The translations under genes and the position numbers were made by a program. A stretch of 64,000 nt of DNA, from the NCBI RefSeq assembly GCF_007754155.1, contig NZ_CP037423.1:10164938-10228937 (forward strand), read 5' to 3'. Source of the stretch: Stieleria neptunia (GTDB lineage: Bacteria > Planctomycetota > Planctomycetia > Pirellulales > Pirellulaceae). Under the pieces are notes generated by a model. It made no database searches, was not told the DNA's origin, and saw only the letters and a program-made list of their open reading frames with translations. Positions 45,993-55,413 of this stretch are shown here, one piece after another (position 1 is the stretch's first letter; each line of letters opens with the position of its first letter).

Positions 45993-47837
45993 CCTCAATC
46001 AAGCGAACGCGGGCGTTGATTTTGGATGACGGCTGTAGATTTCCGAGGCGCAGCGGGGCACGCGGGAGCACTGCTCCTTATCAAAAATTTCGCAATGTAT
46101 GGTGCTCAATGTTTCGTTTCTCGGGTTAGGCGTTAGCGGCGGTACCGGAGCGTCCGGACTCCGGCTTCGTTGGTTGCGACGTGTCACGTTCGAAGCGGCA
46201 TCGCAATATGGTCACTGAGCGTGAACAAATTTTCGACGCCGAGACGGTATGTCAGAATCCGCAACTTCAACTGACGCGATGAGCGGATGACTTGGGCCGG
46301 GATCTGGATCAACGATGTCAGGAACGTCGAAAACTCCATTTTGATCACGCGGTCACGGAGCCGCTTCCTCGCCTTCTTCTGACCCGGATTCCCTTTGACG
46401 CGGACCATCAGTCCACTCCAAAGCTTCAGCGTCCAGGCAAGAGAAGCGAACAACATGTACGCCCAATTGCTTTCCAGTGAATCCAGTGGCGCGGTCAATG
46501 CGTGACTCGCCTTGAGCTGGCTAATCGTGTTTTCCTGATCGCAGCGATGATTGCCGTCTCCGATCAATTCACGCGACTGCTTTTCTTGCTTTGGTTCATT
46601 GCTGATGTAGAAGAAGTACTTTTCGGTGCTGAACAGGAATTGCTGTCCGGTCGTGACGTCGATGTTTTTGCGAACAGCAACCATCCGGTAGGGACGCTTG
46701 CAGTTGCCGGGCTGATACGGAAACTCAGCGTAGCTTTCAGCACGCAGTTTTTTGTTCTCGTAGCCATTTTCTACGACGATTTGCTCTTTGTAATTCGGAC
46801 GTTTTGCACGCGGATTTTTCGAAGTCGATCTTTGCCGCCGGAGCGGTTTCCATGCCGATTCGTCGAGGGAATCGGCAATTGCAGTCAGTGTTTTGTTGGC
46901 GTCATAACCAAACACAAAACGGACGCCCTGCGCGTCCCATCGATCGAGATGTTGAGTTGACGAAAAGTCTGTGTCACCACGCAACAGGATCTTTCGAAAC
47001 CCGGCACTGCGACACAATTCGATCGCCCTGTCGAAGTAGAACGATGAGCCTTCACCGCTGGGACGATTGCCGCTGCGGTTGGCCAGATACAGCAACTCTT
47101 TGGTTTCCGCGAGCGTTACAACCAGTGGATGGTATCCCCACTGACCTTTGTAGTTGATTCCGACGCCCTCCTTCTTTTCACCGCAAGTCTCAACCATCGT
47201 ACCATCGGCTTCAATCGTGGCCTGCTCGAAGAACGCATCGGATTGTTGCTTCCAAACCTTCTTGCGTGCCGCGTTAATTCCCTGCATCAAGAGCAGTAGC
47301 TTGAAACCATCAAAACGGCGGCAGAAGTCACCAGCGGTTGTCGGATCGGGAATCCGTTCTGCGCCGAGTGCATCCAGGTACGCCTGGTCGGTGCGGCGAT
47401 GCTCTAAATGTTCGAGGCAGGTCCCCCCGGCCAATAGATTCAGGGCAATATTGAGCACGTGGTCGGCTTCGTCGTACGGCGCGTGAAGCTTAAACACTGG
47501 CGCGGACTGGTTGATGTGCTTTCGCAATCCGAGTTGCTGGACAAGCTGCATGATCATGCCGATTCCACCGCAGGAGATCGCCTCAACTTTATTGGCCAGT
47601 TCGTACTTCGCCCGCAAAGGGCGAATCATGGGCGTATGCGTCTTGCCCTTCTTCTTATCGATACGTTGCAAAAGAACTCGCTTGCGGCGCTGAAATCGAC
47701 GGCGTAAATTGTCGTTCACTCGAAATCCTCTGCTGAGTGAGTGCGTTGAAGTTGTAGTTACCTCCAATACACCCGCAAAACGCCGAGGGTTTCGAGTTTT
47801 TTCAGATTTTCATCATCCAGTGTTCGCTTGATTGAGG
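45993..47837 (-). mobile_element. IS1380-like insertion sequence, 1845 bp
   Basis: Terminal inverted repeats: left 45993-46010 CCTCAATCAAGCGAACGC, right 47820-47837 GTGTTCGCTTGATTGAGG; 17 of 18 positions pair. Flanked by a GCTAGT direct repeat. It carries one full-length transposase gene on the minus strand. It is inserted into the HAMP-SpoIIE gene; precise removal of the element and one target copy restores an unbroken frame. Intact ends, intact transposase and perfect duplication all indicate a recent insertion. Confidence 0.92.
46184..47767 (-). CDS. IS1380-family DDE transposase
   Basis: 527 residues. The DDE set is visible: D188 in ATIEADGTMVET, D265 in LLRGDTDFSS, E412 in HRCDQENTISQLK. 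The C-terminal ANWAY-like region (DSLESNWAYMLFASLAWTLKLW) is typical of IS1380 TnpA proteins. A second ATG (residue 47, MIRPLRAKYEL) could be the real start. No stop or frameshift interrupts the frame, so it is probably functional. It catalyses cut-and-paste transposition of the 45993-47837 element. Confidence 0.9.
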   Translation of the reverse strand: MEVTTTSTHSLSRGFRVNDNLRRRFQRRKRVLLQRIDKKKGKTHTPMIRPLRAKYELANKVEAISCGGIGMIMQLVQQLGLRKHINQSAPVFKLHAPYDEADHVLNIALNLLAGGTCLEHLEHRRTDQAYLDALGAERIPDPTTAGDFCRRFDGFKLLLLMQGINAARKKVWKQQSDAFFEQATIEADGTMVETCGEKKEGVGINYKGQWGYHPLVVTLAETKELLYLANRSGNRPSGEGSSFYFDRAIELCRSAGFRKILLRGDTDFSSTQHLDRWDAQGVRFVFGYDANKTLTAIADSLDESAWKPLRRQRSTSKNPRAKRPNYKEQIVVENGYENKKLRAESYAEFPYQPGNCKRPYRMVAVRKNIDVTTGQQFLFSTEKYFFYISNEPKQEKQSRELIGDGNHRCDQENTISQLKASHALTAPLDSLESNWAYMLFASLAWTLKLWSGLMVRVKGNPGQKKARKRLRDRVIKMEFSTFLTSLIQIPAQVIRSSRQLKLRILTYRLGVENLFTLSDHIAMPLRT

Positions 47838-47843
47838 GCTAGT

Positions 47844-48926
47844 GGACATGCGGACTTAGAGCCGATGGCTGGTTCGATGGTTGTGGGATCATTCGGGGGT
47901 CCAGCCGGGCAGGTCCTCGTTTCAGAAAAGCGATCGAACATCTTGGCAATCGCTCGGGATGGACTCGTTCGTCAGATGATTGCGGTTCTTCTCGCCGGTT
48001 CCATCGCGGCACTTCTGGCAAACCTCGTGTTGAGAAAGATCGTGACAAAACCAATCCGGCGATTGGTCACGTCATTGCAAAGCCTTGGCGACGGAAAATT
48101 GGAATCACGAGTTGACGTCCATAGTTGTCGCGAACTGACTTATCTTGGCGAACAGTTTAACGACATGGCGGCGAAATTGGATGCGGCCGAACGTGATCGA
48201 CGCGTGCACATGGCAAAAGCGAGGGCGATCCAGCAGAACCTTCGGCCGAGTACCCAAGTCATCCCTGGAGTGAATATTGCAGAACTATTCGAGCCTGCTG
48301 ATGACGTCGGTGGCGATTACTACGACGTCATCCGGCTGAGTGACAACTCAACACTCTTGTGTATCGCAGACGTCAGCGGTCACGGTGTGCCTGCGGCGAT
48401 GGCAGCGACGCTGTTGAAAGCGTTTGTAGCTGAGGCGGCGAAGCAATCCCATCATCCGGCAGAAATTCTCACTCGCGTCAATCAACAGTATCACGAGTAC
48501 GTCGTGATGGGCCACTTCGCTACGATGGTTCTCGTCCGCATTGACGTGGCCGAACAGCGATTAACCTATGCAAATGCTGGCCATGAATTGCCGTTTCTGC
48601 AATGCGGCGATGAACCGGTCAGGCGGCTGGATCATAGTGATCTGATCTTGGGAGTTGAGGACGACACGACTTATGAAGAATGCTGCCTTCCGATTTGTAT
48701 CGGAGCGAAACTGATACTGGTCAGCGATGGGGTCACCGAGGCTTTCAACCCATACGAAGAACAGTTCGGTACTGAGCGAGTTAGCGACACGATTGCAAAG
48801 GCAATCGGTGAACACGCTTCGGACTTAGTCGGGCGATTCGATTCGGAACTCGAAGCCTTTCGTGATGGCCGTGCGGCATTCGATGACACGACGCTCGTCG
48901 TTGCCGAATTGGTGGCATCAGACTAG
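47844..48926 (+). pseudogene. 3' part of the HAMP-SpoIIE (PP2C) phosphatase gene
   Basis: Continues the frame broken at 45992 (GHADLEPMAGS..), 360 codons. Contains the second membrane span (MIAVLLAGSIAALLANLVL), a HAMP domain (KPIRRLVTSLQSLGDGKLESRV..LGEQFNDMAAKL) and a SpoIIE-type PP2C phosphatase domain with metal-site motifs DDVGGDYYDV, IADVSGHGVPAAM, LVSDGVTEAFNP and FDDTTLVVAE. The original protein was a membrane sensor dephosphorylating an anti-anti-sigma or similar partner. A TTG at 47832 inside the IS end could still start this part, leaving a HAMP-phosphatase without its sensor. Confidence 0.88.
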
Positions 48927-49079
48927 TCGAAGTAGCCATCGTTGATTAAGCGAAAACAGATCACACCGGTTGCGACCAGCATGACAACTCCACATTTGAT
49001 CCTTTGACTGCGGACGTTCCTCGCGAAATTCTTAGGAACTTTAATTCGACGCAGTGGCGATGGACCTCAAAGACACTGA

Positions 49080-49772
49080 TCAGTCGTAGGGAGCCGCGCG
49101 TTCATCGCCGGCGTACCTGCCCGTGGGGACTTCGCCAAAGAATGGCTGGTCCGGATAGCCAGCACCGTACAGTGGGGCATCCTTAAAAAGCCGCGCCTTA
49201 CCCACTTCCCGAAACCCCATCCGATTGACACTGCGAAGCGCCGATCTGTTCGTGCATTCAGTGGTCAAGAAAAGTTTTCGGACACCATGATCTGGCAGTT
49301 GCTCCGCCGCATAGGACATCAACACAGCGTATAAACGCTGACCGCGATAGGCAGGCAGAATAAAAACATGAAAAACGAAGCCAGTATCATCCGGCAGGAA
49401 AAGAGGTAGTTGCGTATTGTCACGGGGTACCCATCGTGATTCATTTCAGCCGGAACATCGCCGAGGGCGAACCCGGCGAGCCGTTCACCGTCCATGGCAG
49501 CGAAACAAATCGCCTGATCGTTGCGAAGCCAATTCGCATGTCCTTCATCCAGATAGTTTTCCTCGCCCAGATGCTGTCGAAGATCGCTTTCGGACCACTG
49601 CACCACCGTCAAGTTTTTCCGGGCAGTGGATACGCGAAAGGCTTGCAAACTCGCAGCCGAAGAACAGTGTCTGGTTGGCGATCGCGAATCGACGCATCAC
49701 CCGATAAGGTAACTGTTTCAGGCGGGTGAGGAATGACACCGGCTGACTCTGCGGTCGGACTAATGGCAACAA
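49080..49772 (-). pseudogene. GNAT acetyltransferase gene broken by frameshifts
   Basis: Three minus frames must be joined. Frame one (from 49772: MLPLVRPQSQPVSFLTRLKQLP..FAIANQTLFFGCEFASL), frame two (49648 down: FRVSTARKNLTVVQWSESDL..AMDGERLAGFALGDVPAEMNHDG) and frame three (about 49435 down: VPRDNTQLPLFLPDDTGFVF, HVFILPAYRGQRLYAVLMSY, then LFLTTECTNRSALRSVNRMG). HVFILPAYRGQRLY is the acetyl-CoA-binding motif of GNAT enzymes. A single-base loss at GATGGGTACC near 49435 explains the second shift; the first lies near 49650. Either a real pseudogene or, for one of the shifts, a read error. Confidence 0.7.
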
Positions 49773-50035
49773 CTGCCGCCCCCGCCCGATGAAGCACGTT
49801 TCGGCGGACTGGTGTAGCTCGCCGACGGTTGAGGGCTTGGTGTGTAATCCTGCGAAAAGTCAACATCCGAGGTGCCGTACTCGATGTTTGCTGCCGCTTG
49901 CTGGGCGTACTGTTCCGCGGTCATTTGCTGGGCGACTTGTTTCTTCCGCCAGGGCAATCCACCTGTGCATCCGGTTGTGCTGAAGGCCGCAGCGACGACC
50001 GTGAGGCTAACGAAGCGAGATAGTTTTGCGTTCAT
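49760..50035 (-). CDS. Small lipoprotein with C-terminal Gly/Cys/His tail
   Basis: 91 residues from ATG 50035 (MNAKLSRFVSLTVVAAAF), AAGGA upstream. The lipobox is FSTTGC, so it is anchored to a membrane by Cys22. The mature part is short and polar (AEQYAQQAAANIEYGTSDVD) and ends GGGGSCCH, a Cys-Cys-His tail that could bind a metal ion. It lies 209 bases downstream of the four-repeat Cys-rich gene on the same strand, so it is plausibly part of the cus transcription unit. No known family. Confidence 0.65.
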   Translation of the reverse strand: MNAKLSRFVSLTVVAAAFSTTGCTGGLPWRKKQVAQQMTAEQYAQQAAANIEYGTSDVDFSQDYTPSPQPSASYTSPPKRASSGGGGSCCH

Positions 50036-50244
50036 CGGAACGTCCTTGTTGTGGTTACAAGTGGAAATCGTTTCCACCTTGGAATTGGAGTATGCCGAAC
50101 GGCTCGGCAAAAAAGGGCGGGGACGGCGTGTAAGCGTCATCACCGAAGTGAATCAACAAGGACACCGCCCCCGCGTTTCGGCGAAATTGAAGAAGTGATC
50201 AATCTCACTGGATGAGTGCCCCTACATCCAATCTCCACTTCCGC

Positions 50245-51654
50245 CTATCGAAGCGTTGGAGCAATTACCCCCTGCTGTGCGAGAACGGCCAACCACTTTT
50301 GAGGTTCCGCCGCAATCTTCTTCGCGCAGCCAGGGCAGCAGATATAAATCGCTTTGCCAGCGGCATGAACTTTATAGGGGCCACCCATCGCGTCGAGTGG
50401 TTCATCCATCACAGGGCATTTCTGTTGAGCAGCGATAAAGGGATTGTCCTCGGCACTGACTTTGAAGATCCCTTCGCGAACTTGTTCGGTGCCAGCAGCA
50501 ACGCTCCCGGACACCCCGACTCCCCCGCTCCCCATCTGGTTTTCGTAGACCATTGCCAGGTACTTTGCTGGTTCGGCTTTGATCTTTTTGATGCAGCCCT
50601 TGCAGCACAAGAAGATCGGCTTGTCACCGACCATGACCTTGATCGGATTCCCCATGCTCCCCAGTGGTTCATCCATCACGGGGCAAACCTTTTGCCGAGC
50701 AATTAAAGCCGCGTCCGCCTGAGTCGAAGAGGTCACGGAAATGCTGAAGTCGCCAGCGCTCGCTCCTTCACTTCCGACTCCCCCACTCCCCTTCTGATCG
50801 CCATAAACCATCGCCAAGTACTTCGCTGGTTCCGCTTGGACCTTCTTGATGCAGCCCTTGCAACACAGATAGATTGGCTTGTCGCCAACGGTCACTTTGA
50901 TCGGTGTGCCCATGCCACCGAGCGGCTCGTCCATCACGGGGCAGACTTTCTGCTCAGCGATCGCCTTCGCGTCGGCCGCCGTCGAAGTTGCTACGGTTAT
51001 TTGAGGACGTCCGGCCGCGTACTTCGCGGGATCGGACTTGACGGCATTTACGCAGCCACCACAACAAACGAAGACACGCTGGCCGTTCACGTCCACGGCC
51101 ACGGGATCACCCATGCTGCCGAGAGGCTTGCCGCTGACGGGACAGATTTTTTGGCGTGCAATCGCGGCGGCGGCGAGCTGGATTTCGCTGGCCGGAACCG
51201 TTGCCACTTCCTTCAGGCTGAGCGGTTGCCCGCTACTGGATTCGATACCGACGAGTTGGATGTCAATCTCGATCTGACGTCCAGCAATCTGGGAAAGGTT
51301 CACCGGGGCGGTCAGGCCGCCCTTGCCATCGGGCAACAAATCGTAGCGGTAACGTTTCGCATTGCCCTCGACACGAAGTGATGCGGCTCCGCGACCTTGG
51401 TTGACCGACACGGCTCGGCCGTTGCGGTCGTAGACGAACATTTGAATGCCGCCTTGTGAAACGACCGTTTCCAATTGAACGCCACCGGCTTGTTTCAAAG
51501 AACCGCCGTGGGGTCCGGCGACCGGACGAGCAAGTTCGGACGCCATCGTCTGACCCGGCATCGTGTGGTTGTGACCAGCATGATTGTGCTGAGCAACCGC
51601 TGTTGAGGCCAAAGTAACCGTGAACAAGGCGGCAAATAGGGTTTTGTACTTCAT
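50245..51654 (-). CDS. Exported protein with four Cys-rich metal-binding repeats (TRASH/YHS-like)
   Basis: 469 residues; signal peptide MKYKTLFAALFTVTLASTAVAQ followed by HNHAGHNHTMPGQTM, a His/Met metal-binding leader. Residues about 40-155 form a beta domain. Then come four copies of C-P-V-x5-L-x2-M-G-x-P-x-x-V ... C-C-x-G-C: C171/C197/C198/C201, C238/C264/C265/C268, C324/C350/C351/C354, C413/C439/C440/C443. The 26-1-3 spacing is identical in all four. Each would hold one soft metal ion, so about four per molecule. Linkers are Gly/Ser-rich (GSGGVG). It lies 167 bases downstream of cusA on the same strand. I infer a periplasmic copper buffer or chaperone feeding CusBA. TRASH/YHS relation is by pattern only. 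Confidence 0.75.
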   Translation of the reverse strand: MKYKTLFAALFTVTLASTAVAQHNHAGHNHTMPGQTMASELARPVAGPHGGSLKQAGGVQLETVVSQGGIQMFVYDRNGRAVSVNQGRGAASLRVEGNAKRYRYDLLPDGKGGLTAPVNLSQIAGRQIEIDIQLVGIESSSGQPLSLKEVATVPASEIQLAAAAIARQKICPVSGKPLGSMGDPVAVDVNGQRVFVCCGGCVNAVKSDPAKYAAGRPQITVATSTAADAKAIAEQKVCPVMDEPLGGMGTPIKVTVGDKPIYLCCKGCIKKVQAEPAKYLAMVYGDQKGSGGVGSEGASAGDFSISVTSSTQADAALIARQKVCPVMDEPLGSMGNPIKVMVGDKPIFLCCKGCIKKIKAEPAKYLAMVYENQMGSGGVGVSGSVAAGTEQVREGIFKVSAEDNPFIAAQQKCPVMDEPLDAMGGPYKVHAAGKAIYICCPGCAKKIAAEPQKWLAVLAQQGVIAPTLR

Positions 51655-51821
51655 CGAAATTCATTCCTTTCTAAGCGTATGCGACCGATTCCTTTGGCCG
51701 CTTCGGTTGTCAGTTGGATGCCTGGCGACCAGGAATCCTTCACCTGTTTCTAAAAAAAATCTGGGAGTCTGGGAGACAAGGAGCACAATTTCTCCCTGAC
51801 TCCCCCCTCTCCGTGTCTCCA

Positions 51822-54800
51822 CTAAGCTGCACTCCCCATCGCTTCCGTTGGCATTTCTTCGGTTCCTTCCCAAAGCTCATCCTTAAACCCAAACCGCATC
51901 TTCATTTCCAGGTAGGCGCTGTAGAGCGTTGGGACGATGAACGACGTGAACGGCTCGGCAAGCATGCCACCAAAGACCGGGATCGCCATCGCGCGGGCCA
52001 CGTCGGCTCCGCGACCGGTTGCAATCAGAACCGGGACCAGGGCGGCCAAGGTCGTTACCGTCGTCATCATGCAGGGGCGAATACGCTTCAATCCGGCTTC
52101 GTAGACAGTGTCGCGGATGTCCTGAACGGACGTGACCTTTCGTTTTTGCAGCAACTGATGGATGTAAGTCGCCATCACGACGCCATCGTCCACGGCGAGG
52201 CCGAAAAGCGCGATGAAGCCAACCCAGACGGCGGTGTTGAGTTCCACCTCCATCCATGCCACCAAGATCATTCCGCCAGCGAACGCGACCGGAATGCCCG
52301 TGAAGACGGCCATCGCAATCGGCAAATTGCGGAATTCAAAATAGATCAACAACAAATTGATCATGATCACCACGGGGATGATCCACATCAACCGCAAGTT
52401 GGCCTCAATCTGGTTGCGAAAACTGCCGACCGCTTCGAGCGAGTAGCCGGCGGGAAGCCCCAAGTGATCCGGGTGGGATGGCGGAAGCGATTGAGCCACA
52501 CGAAGTTGATCTTCGATCGCCGTCACCGATTCCAAATCACCCTGCGAACCATTCGTCATGAAGGAAACGTGAGCAACCAGCCGTCCGTTTTCGCTATTGA
52601 TCGCTCCCGGTCCCCAAGTCGTTTCCAGCGTTGCTAATTCTTCTAACGGTACAACCGCTCCACTGTGCGTGACCACGGGTAGTCGATTGAGTTGGTCGAT
52701 GCGTTCGCGAAGATCACGGTTGTAACGCAATCGCACGGGATACCTTTCGCGGCCTTCGACGGTCTTGATAAGATTCATTCCGCCGAGGGCAGTCTCTATG
52801 ACTTGGTTGACCATCGAAGCACTCATGCCGTAACGAGAGGCGGCTTCGCGATCGACCGTGAATTCGATATAGGGTTTTCCGAGCACGATGTCCGGGTTCA
52901 CCGTTCCCTCGTTGATGACCGGTGACTTCTTCAACGTTCCCGCCACGTCCATCGCGGCGCTGGCTAGCGTCTTCAGGTCGTCGCCATACACTCGAATCGC
53001 CATCGGTGCCTTGATGCCCGATTGCAGCATCACGACTCGGCCTTCGATCGGTTGCAAAGCCGACGCGGGGGTGACACCCGGAAGTGTGGCGACTTTGTTG
53101 ATCTCATCCCAAACATCACGCGCCGTCACGCCCTCGCGCCATTCGCTTTCAGGTTTAAGCATGACGTAGGTTTCGACCATCGCCGCAGGAGCCGGGTCCA
53201 GCGCCGACTCAACGCGACCGATCTTACCGAGCACGTCTTTGACCTCATGAATCTGGCCGATCAAAACATCTTGCGTTTGCAACACCTGCATCGCTTGCGA
53301 AAAGCTGGCTGCGGGATACAGCGTCGGCATGTAAAACCAACTGCCTTCGTCCAACGCGATCCAGTCGTCGCTTTGCAGTCCGGTAAAAACGTGTTTGGCA
53401 TCAACGTAGCCGGGGAAGTCGTTTAGTTCAGCACCGAATACGCGGGCAATACGTTCGATTGGCTGCAAAACCACTGGCATCCCGAAATAGGCTCCAAGTC
53501 CAACGAACAGCAAAATGACCGGAAACGAAAGTGCGAACACCTTGTGATTCAGAGCGTGCTTCAATCGGGCCGCATAAACCCAATGAACAAATCGACTCGA
53601 CGGAATCTCTTCGATCGGACGAATTCGTTCGCGAAGAAGTTGCCAACCAAAGACGAAAGCGAGCAACCCAGCTGCCACGGTGATCATCCATTGCTCGACA
53701 CCAAAGTGCTCGGCAAGGTCATCGCCCCACATAAAATGCGAGGTTGCGGCGAGTAAAGCGGAAAACGCGACACCAGCACTTAGTGCGGTGCGTTTTCTAT
53801 AGTTAGCACTTCGCAGCATGATACGGCTCAATGCGGGCACAATCGTGACAGCAGTGATCATCGCAGCGGCAATTGCGAATGTTTTCGTATAAGCCAACGG
53901 CGAGAACAGACGGTAATCGCGGCCAGTCAAAAAGAACACGGGCAAGAAACTGACTATTGTCGTTAAAACGGCTGTGACGACCGCCGGAGCGACCTCGATA
54001 GTCGCCTCGTAGACGATTTCCGTCCTCGACTTCTCCCGATCTGCTCCACTGCGTGTCTCCCCATCTTCCTTCTCCCAGTCCGCCAAATGCTGGTAGATGT
54101 TTTCGGAGACGATGATCCCCATGTCGACCATCGTGCCGATCGCGATGGCAATGCCTGCCAGCGACATGATGTTCGCCTCGACTCCCACGAAGTGCATCGC
54201 GATGAAGGAAATCAAAACAGCGGCCGGCAAACAGATCGCAACGACGAAACTGCTGCGGATGTGAAGCAGGAAAAGTAAGATGATGACTGCGGTGATGATG
54301 ATCTCATCACGCAGTGCGTGCGTCAGCGTCGCCATCGTCTCGTCGATCAACCCGCTGCGGTCGTACACGCCGTGAATCTTGACGCCCTTGAGCGCCGGCT
54401 CGATCGCAGCGATCTTGGCTTTGACACGGTCGATGACCACGCGAGGGTTCTCGCCATAGCGCATCACCACCACGCCGCCGACTGCTTCGGAACCGTTGTA
54501 ATCCAACGCACCGCGACGGAAATCAGGCCCGAGTTGGACCTGCGCCACGTCACTCACACGGACCGGCACACCTTCTCGCTGAAGAATGACGGTATCTTCG
54601 ATGTCGGAGACGGCTTTGGACTGATCGCCATCGGTTCCCAGGAAACCTTTGCCGCGAACGATGAATTCCATTCCCGTCGATTCGACCGTCTTGGCACCGA
54701 CATCCAGGTTCGACCCCTTGATTGCCATCGCCAGTTTGTCCAGCGAGACGTTGTAGAATCGCAGTTTGTCTGGATCGACCTCGATTTGATATTGGCGGAC

Positions 54801-55349
54801 GTAACCACCGATCGACGCGACTTCGCTGACCCCTTCGACCGCTTGCAATTCGTACTTCACAACGAAGTCTTGCAGGCTGCGAAGTTCGGCGAGACTCATG
54901 CCGTCTTCGGGCGGTTGCAGCGTGTAGTAGTAGACTTGTCCGAGTCCAGTTGCATCAGGACCGAGTTGCGGAACGACACCATCGGGCAACTGCGATGCGG
55001 CACTGCCGAGTTGTTCCGAGACTCGACTTCGAGCCCAGTAGAAGTCAATCGAATCCTTGAAAGTGACCTGCACAAAGCTGTAGCCGAACATGCTTTTGCC
55101 GCGAACGGATTCAGCACCGGGAACAGCCAGCAACGATACACTCAGCGGATAAGTGACCTGGTCCTCGATGTCTTTCGGCGAACGCCCCGGCCATGGTGTC
55201 AACACAATGACCTGGTTTTCACCGACATTCGGAATCGCGTCGATCGGAACCGCCTTAAATGCGAACCAGCCGCCGACGCTGAGGCCAATCGTCAGCATGA
55301 CGACCAGCCACGGTTCTTTGACGCAAAAGCGTATGAGTAGAGTTAGCAT
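51822..55349 (-). CDS. cusA: CusA-type heavy-metal RND efflux pump
   Basis: 1175 residues from ATG 55349 (MLTLLIRFCVKEPWLVV); an open extension to 55448 overlaps the cusB end and is rejected. HME-RND features: LTPWPGRSPKDIEDQVTYPL, GLGQVYYYTLQ, TMVDMGIIVSEN (proton-relay Asp of TM4), DEGSWFYMPTLYPAASF, GRVESALDPAPAAMVETYV, LQSGIKAPMAIRVYG, GLAVDDGVVMATYIH. It is longer than E. coli CusA (1047) because of an extra stretch with two hydrophobic segments (about 560-620) between the first and second pump halves. It exports Cu(I)/Ag(I) through a CusABC complex, driven by protons. It follows cusB with a 64-base gap. Confidence 0.93.
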   Translation of the reverse strand: MLTLLIRFCVKEPWLVVMLTIGLSVGGWFAFKAVPIDAIPNVGENQVIVLTPWPGRSPKDIEDQVTYPLSVSLLAVPGAESVRGKSMFGYSFVQVTFKDSIDFYWARSRVSEQLGSAASQLPDGVVPQLGPDATGLGQVYYYTLQPPEDGMSLAELRSLQDFVVKYELQAVEGVSEVASIGGYVRQYQIEVDPDKLRFYNVSLDKLAMAIKGSNLDVGAKTVESTGMEFIVRGKGFLGTDGDQSKAVSDIEDTVILQREGVPVRVSDVAQVQLGPDFRRGALDYNGSEAVGGVVVMRYGENPRVVIDRVKAKIAAIEPALKGVKIHGVYDRSGLIDETMATLTHALRDEIIITAVIILLFLLHIRSSFVVAICLPAAVLISFIAMHFVGVEANIMSLAGIAIAIGTMVDMGIIVSENIYQHLADWEKEDGETRSGADREKSRTEIVYEATIEVAPAVVTAVLTTIVSFLPVFFLTGRDYRLFSPLAYTKTFAIAAAMITAVTIVPALSRIMLRSANYRKRTALSAGVAFSALLAATSHFMWGDDLAEHFGVEQWMITVAAGLLAFVFGWQLLRERIRPIEEIPSSRFVHWVYAARLKHALNHKVFALSFPVILLFVGLGAYFGMPVVLQPIERIARVFGAELNDFPGYVDAKHVFTGLQSDDWIALDEGSWFYMPTLYPAASFSQAMQVLQTQDVLIGQIHEVKDVLGKIGRVESALDPAPAAMVETYVMLKPESEWREGVTARDVWDEINKVATLPGVTPASALQPIEGRVVMLQSGIKAPMAIRVYGDDLKTLASAAMDVAGTLKKSPVINEGTVNPDIVLGKPYIEFTVDREAASRYGMSASMVNQVIETALGGMNLIKTVEGRERYPVRLRYNRDLRERIDQLNRLPVVTHSGAVVPLEELATLETTWGPGAINSENGRLVAHVSFMTNGSQGDLESVTAIEDQLRVAQSLPPSHPDHLGLPAGYSLEAVGSFRNQIEANLRLMWIIPVVIMINLLLIYFEFRNLPIAMAVFTGIPVAFAGGMILVAWMEVELNTAVWVGFIALFGLAVDDGVVMATYIHQLLQKRKVTSVQDIRDTVYEAGLKRIRPCMMTTVTTLAALVPVLIATGRGADVARAMAIPVFGGMLAEPFTSFIVPTLYSAYLEMKMRFGFKDELWEGTEEMPTEAMGSAA

Positions 55350-55413
55350 TGTTGGCCTCCCTCCAGTGGACCAAAATTCTTGGCACGCACCTGACACAAT
55401 TTTGATCGCTCGT

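Noticed and set aside
51714..52637. Plus-strand open frame of 307 codons over the 3' end of cusA
   Set aside because: Antisense of conserved RND motifs; the peptide is rich in His/Arg/Gln typical of shadow frames.
54318..55340. Plus-strand open frame of 340 codons opposite cusA
   Set aside because: It is the mirror of a strongly conserved RND coding sequence; no domain, and GC-rich codon structure on the other strand leaves it open by chance.
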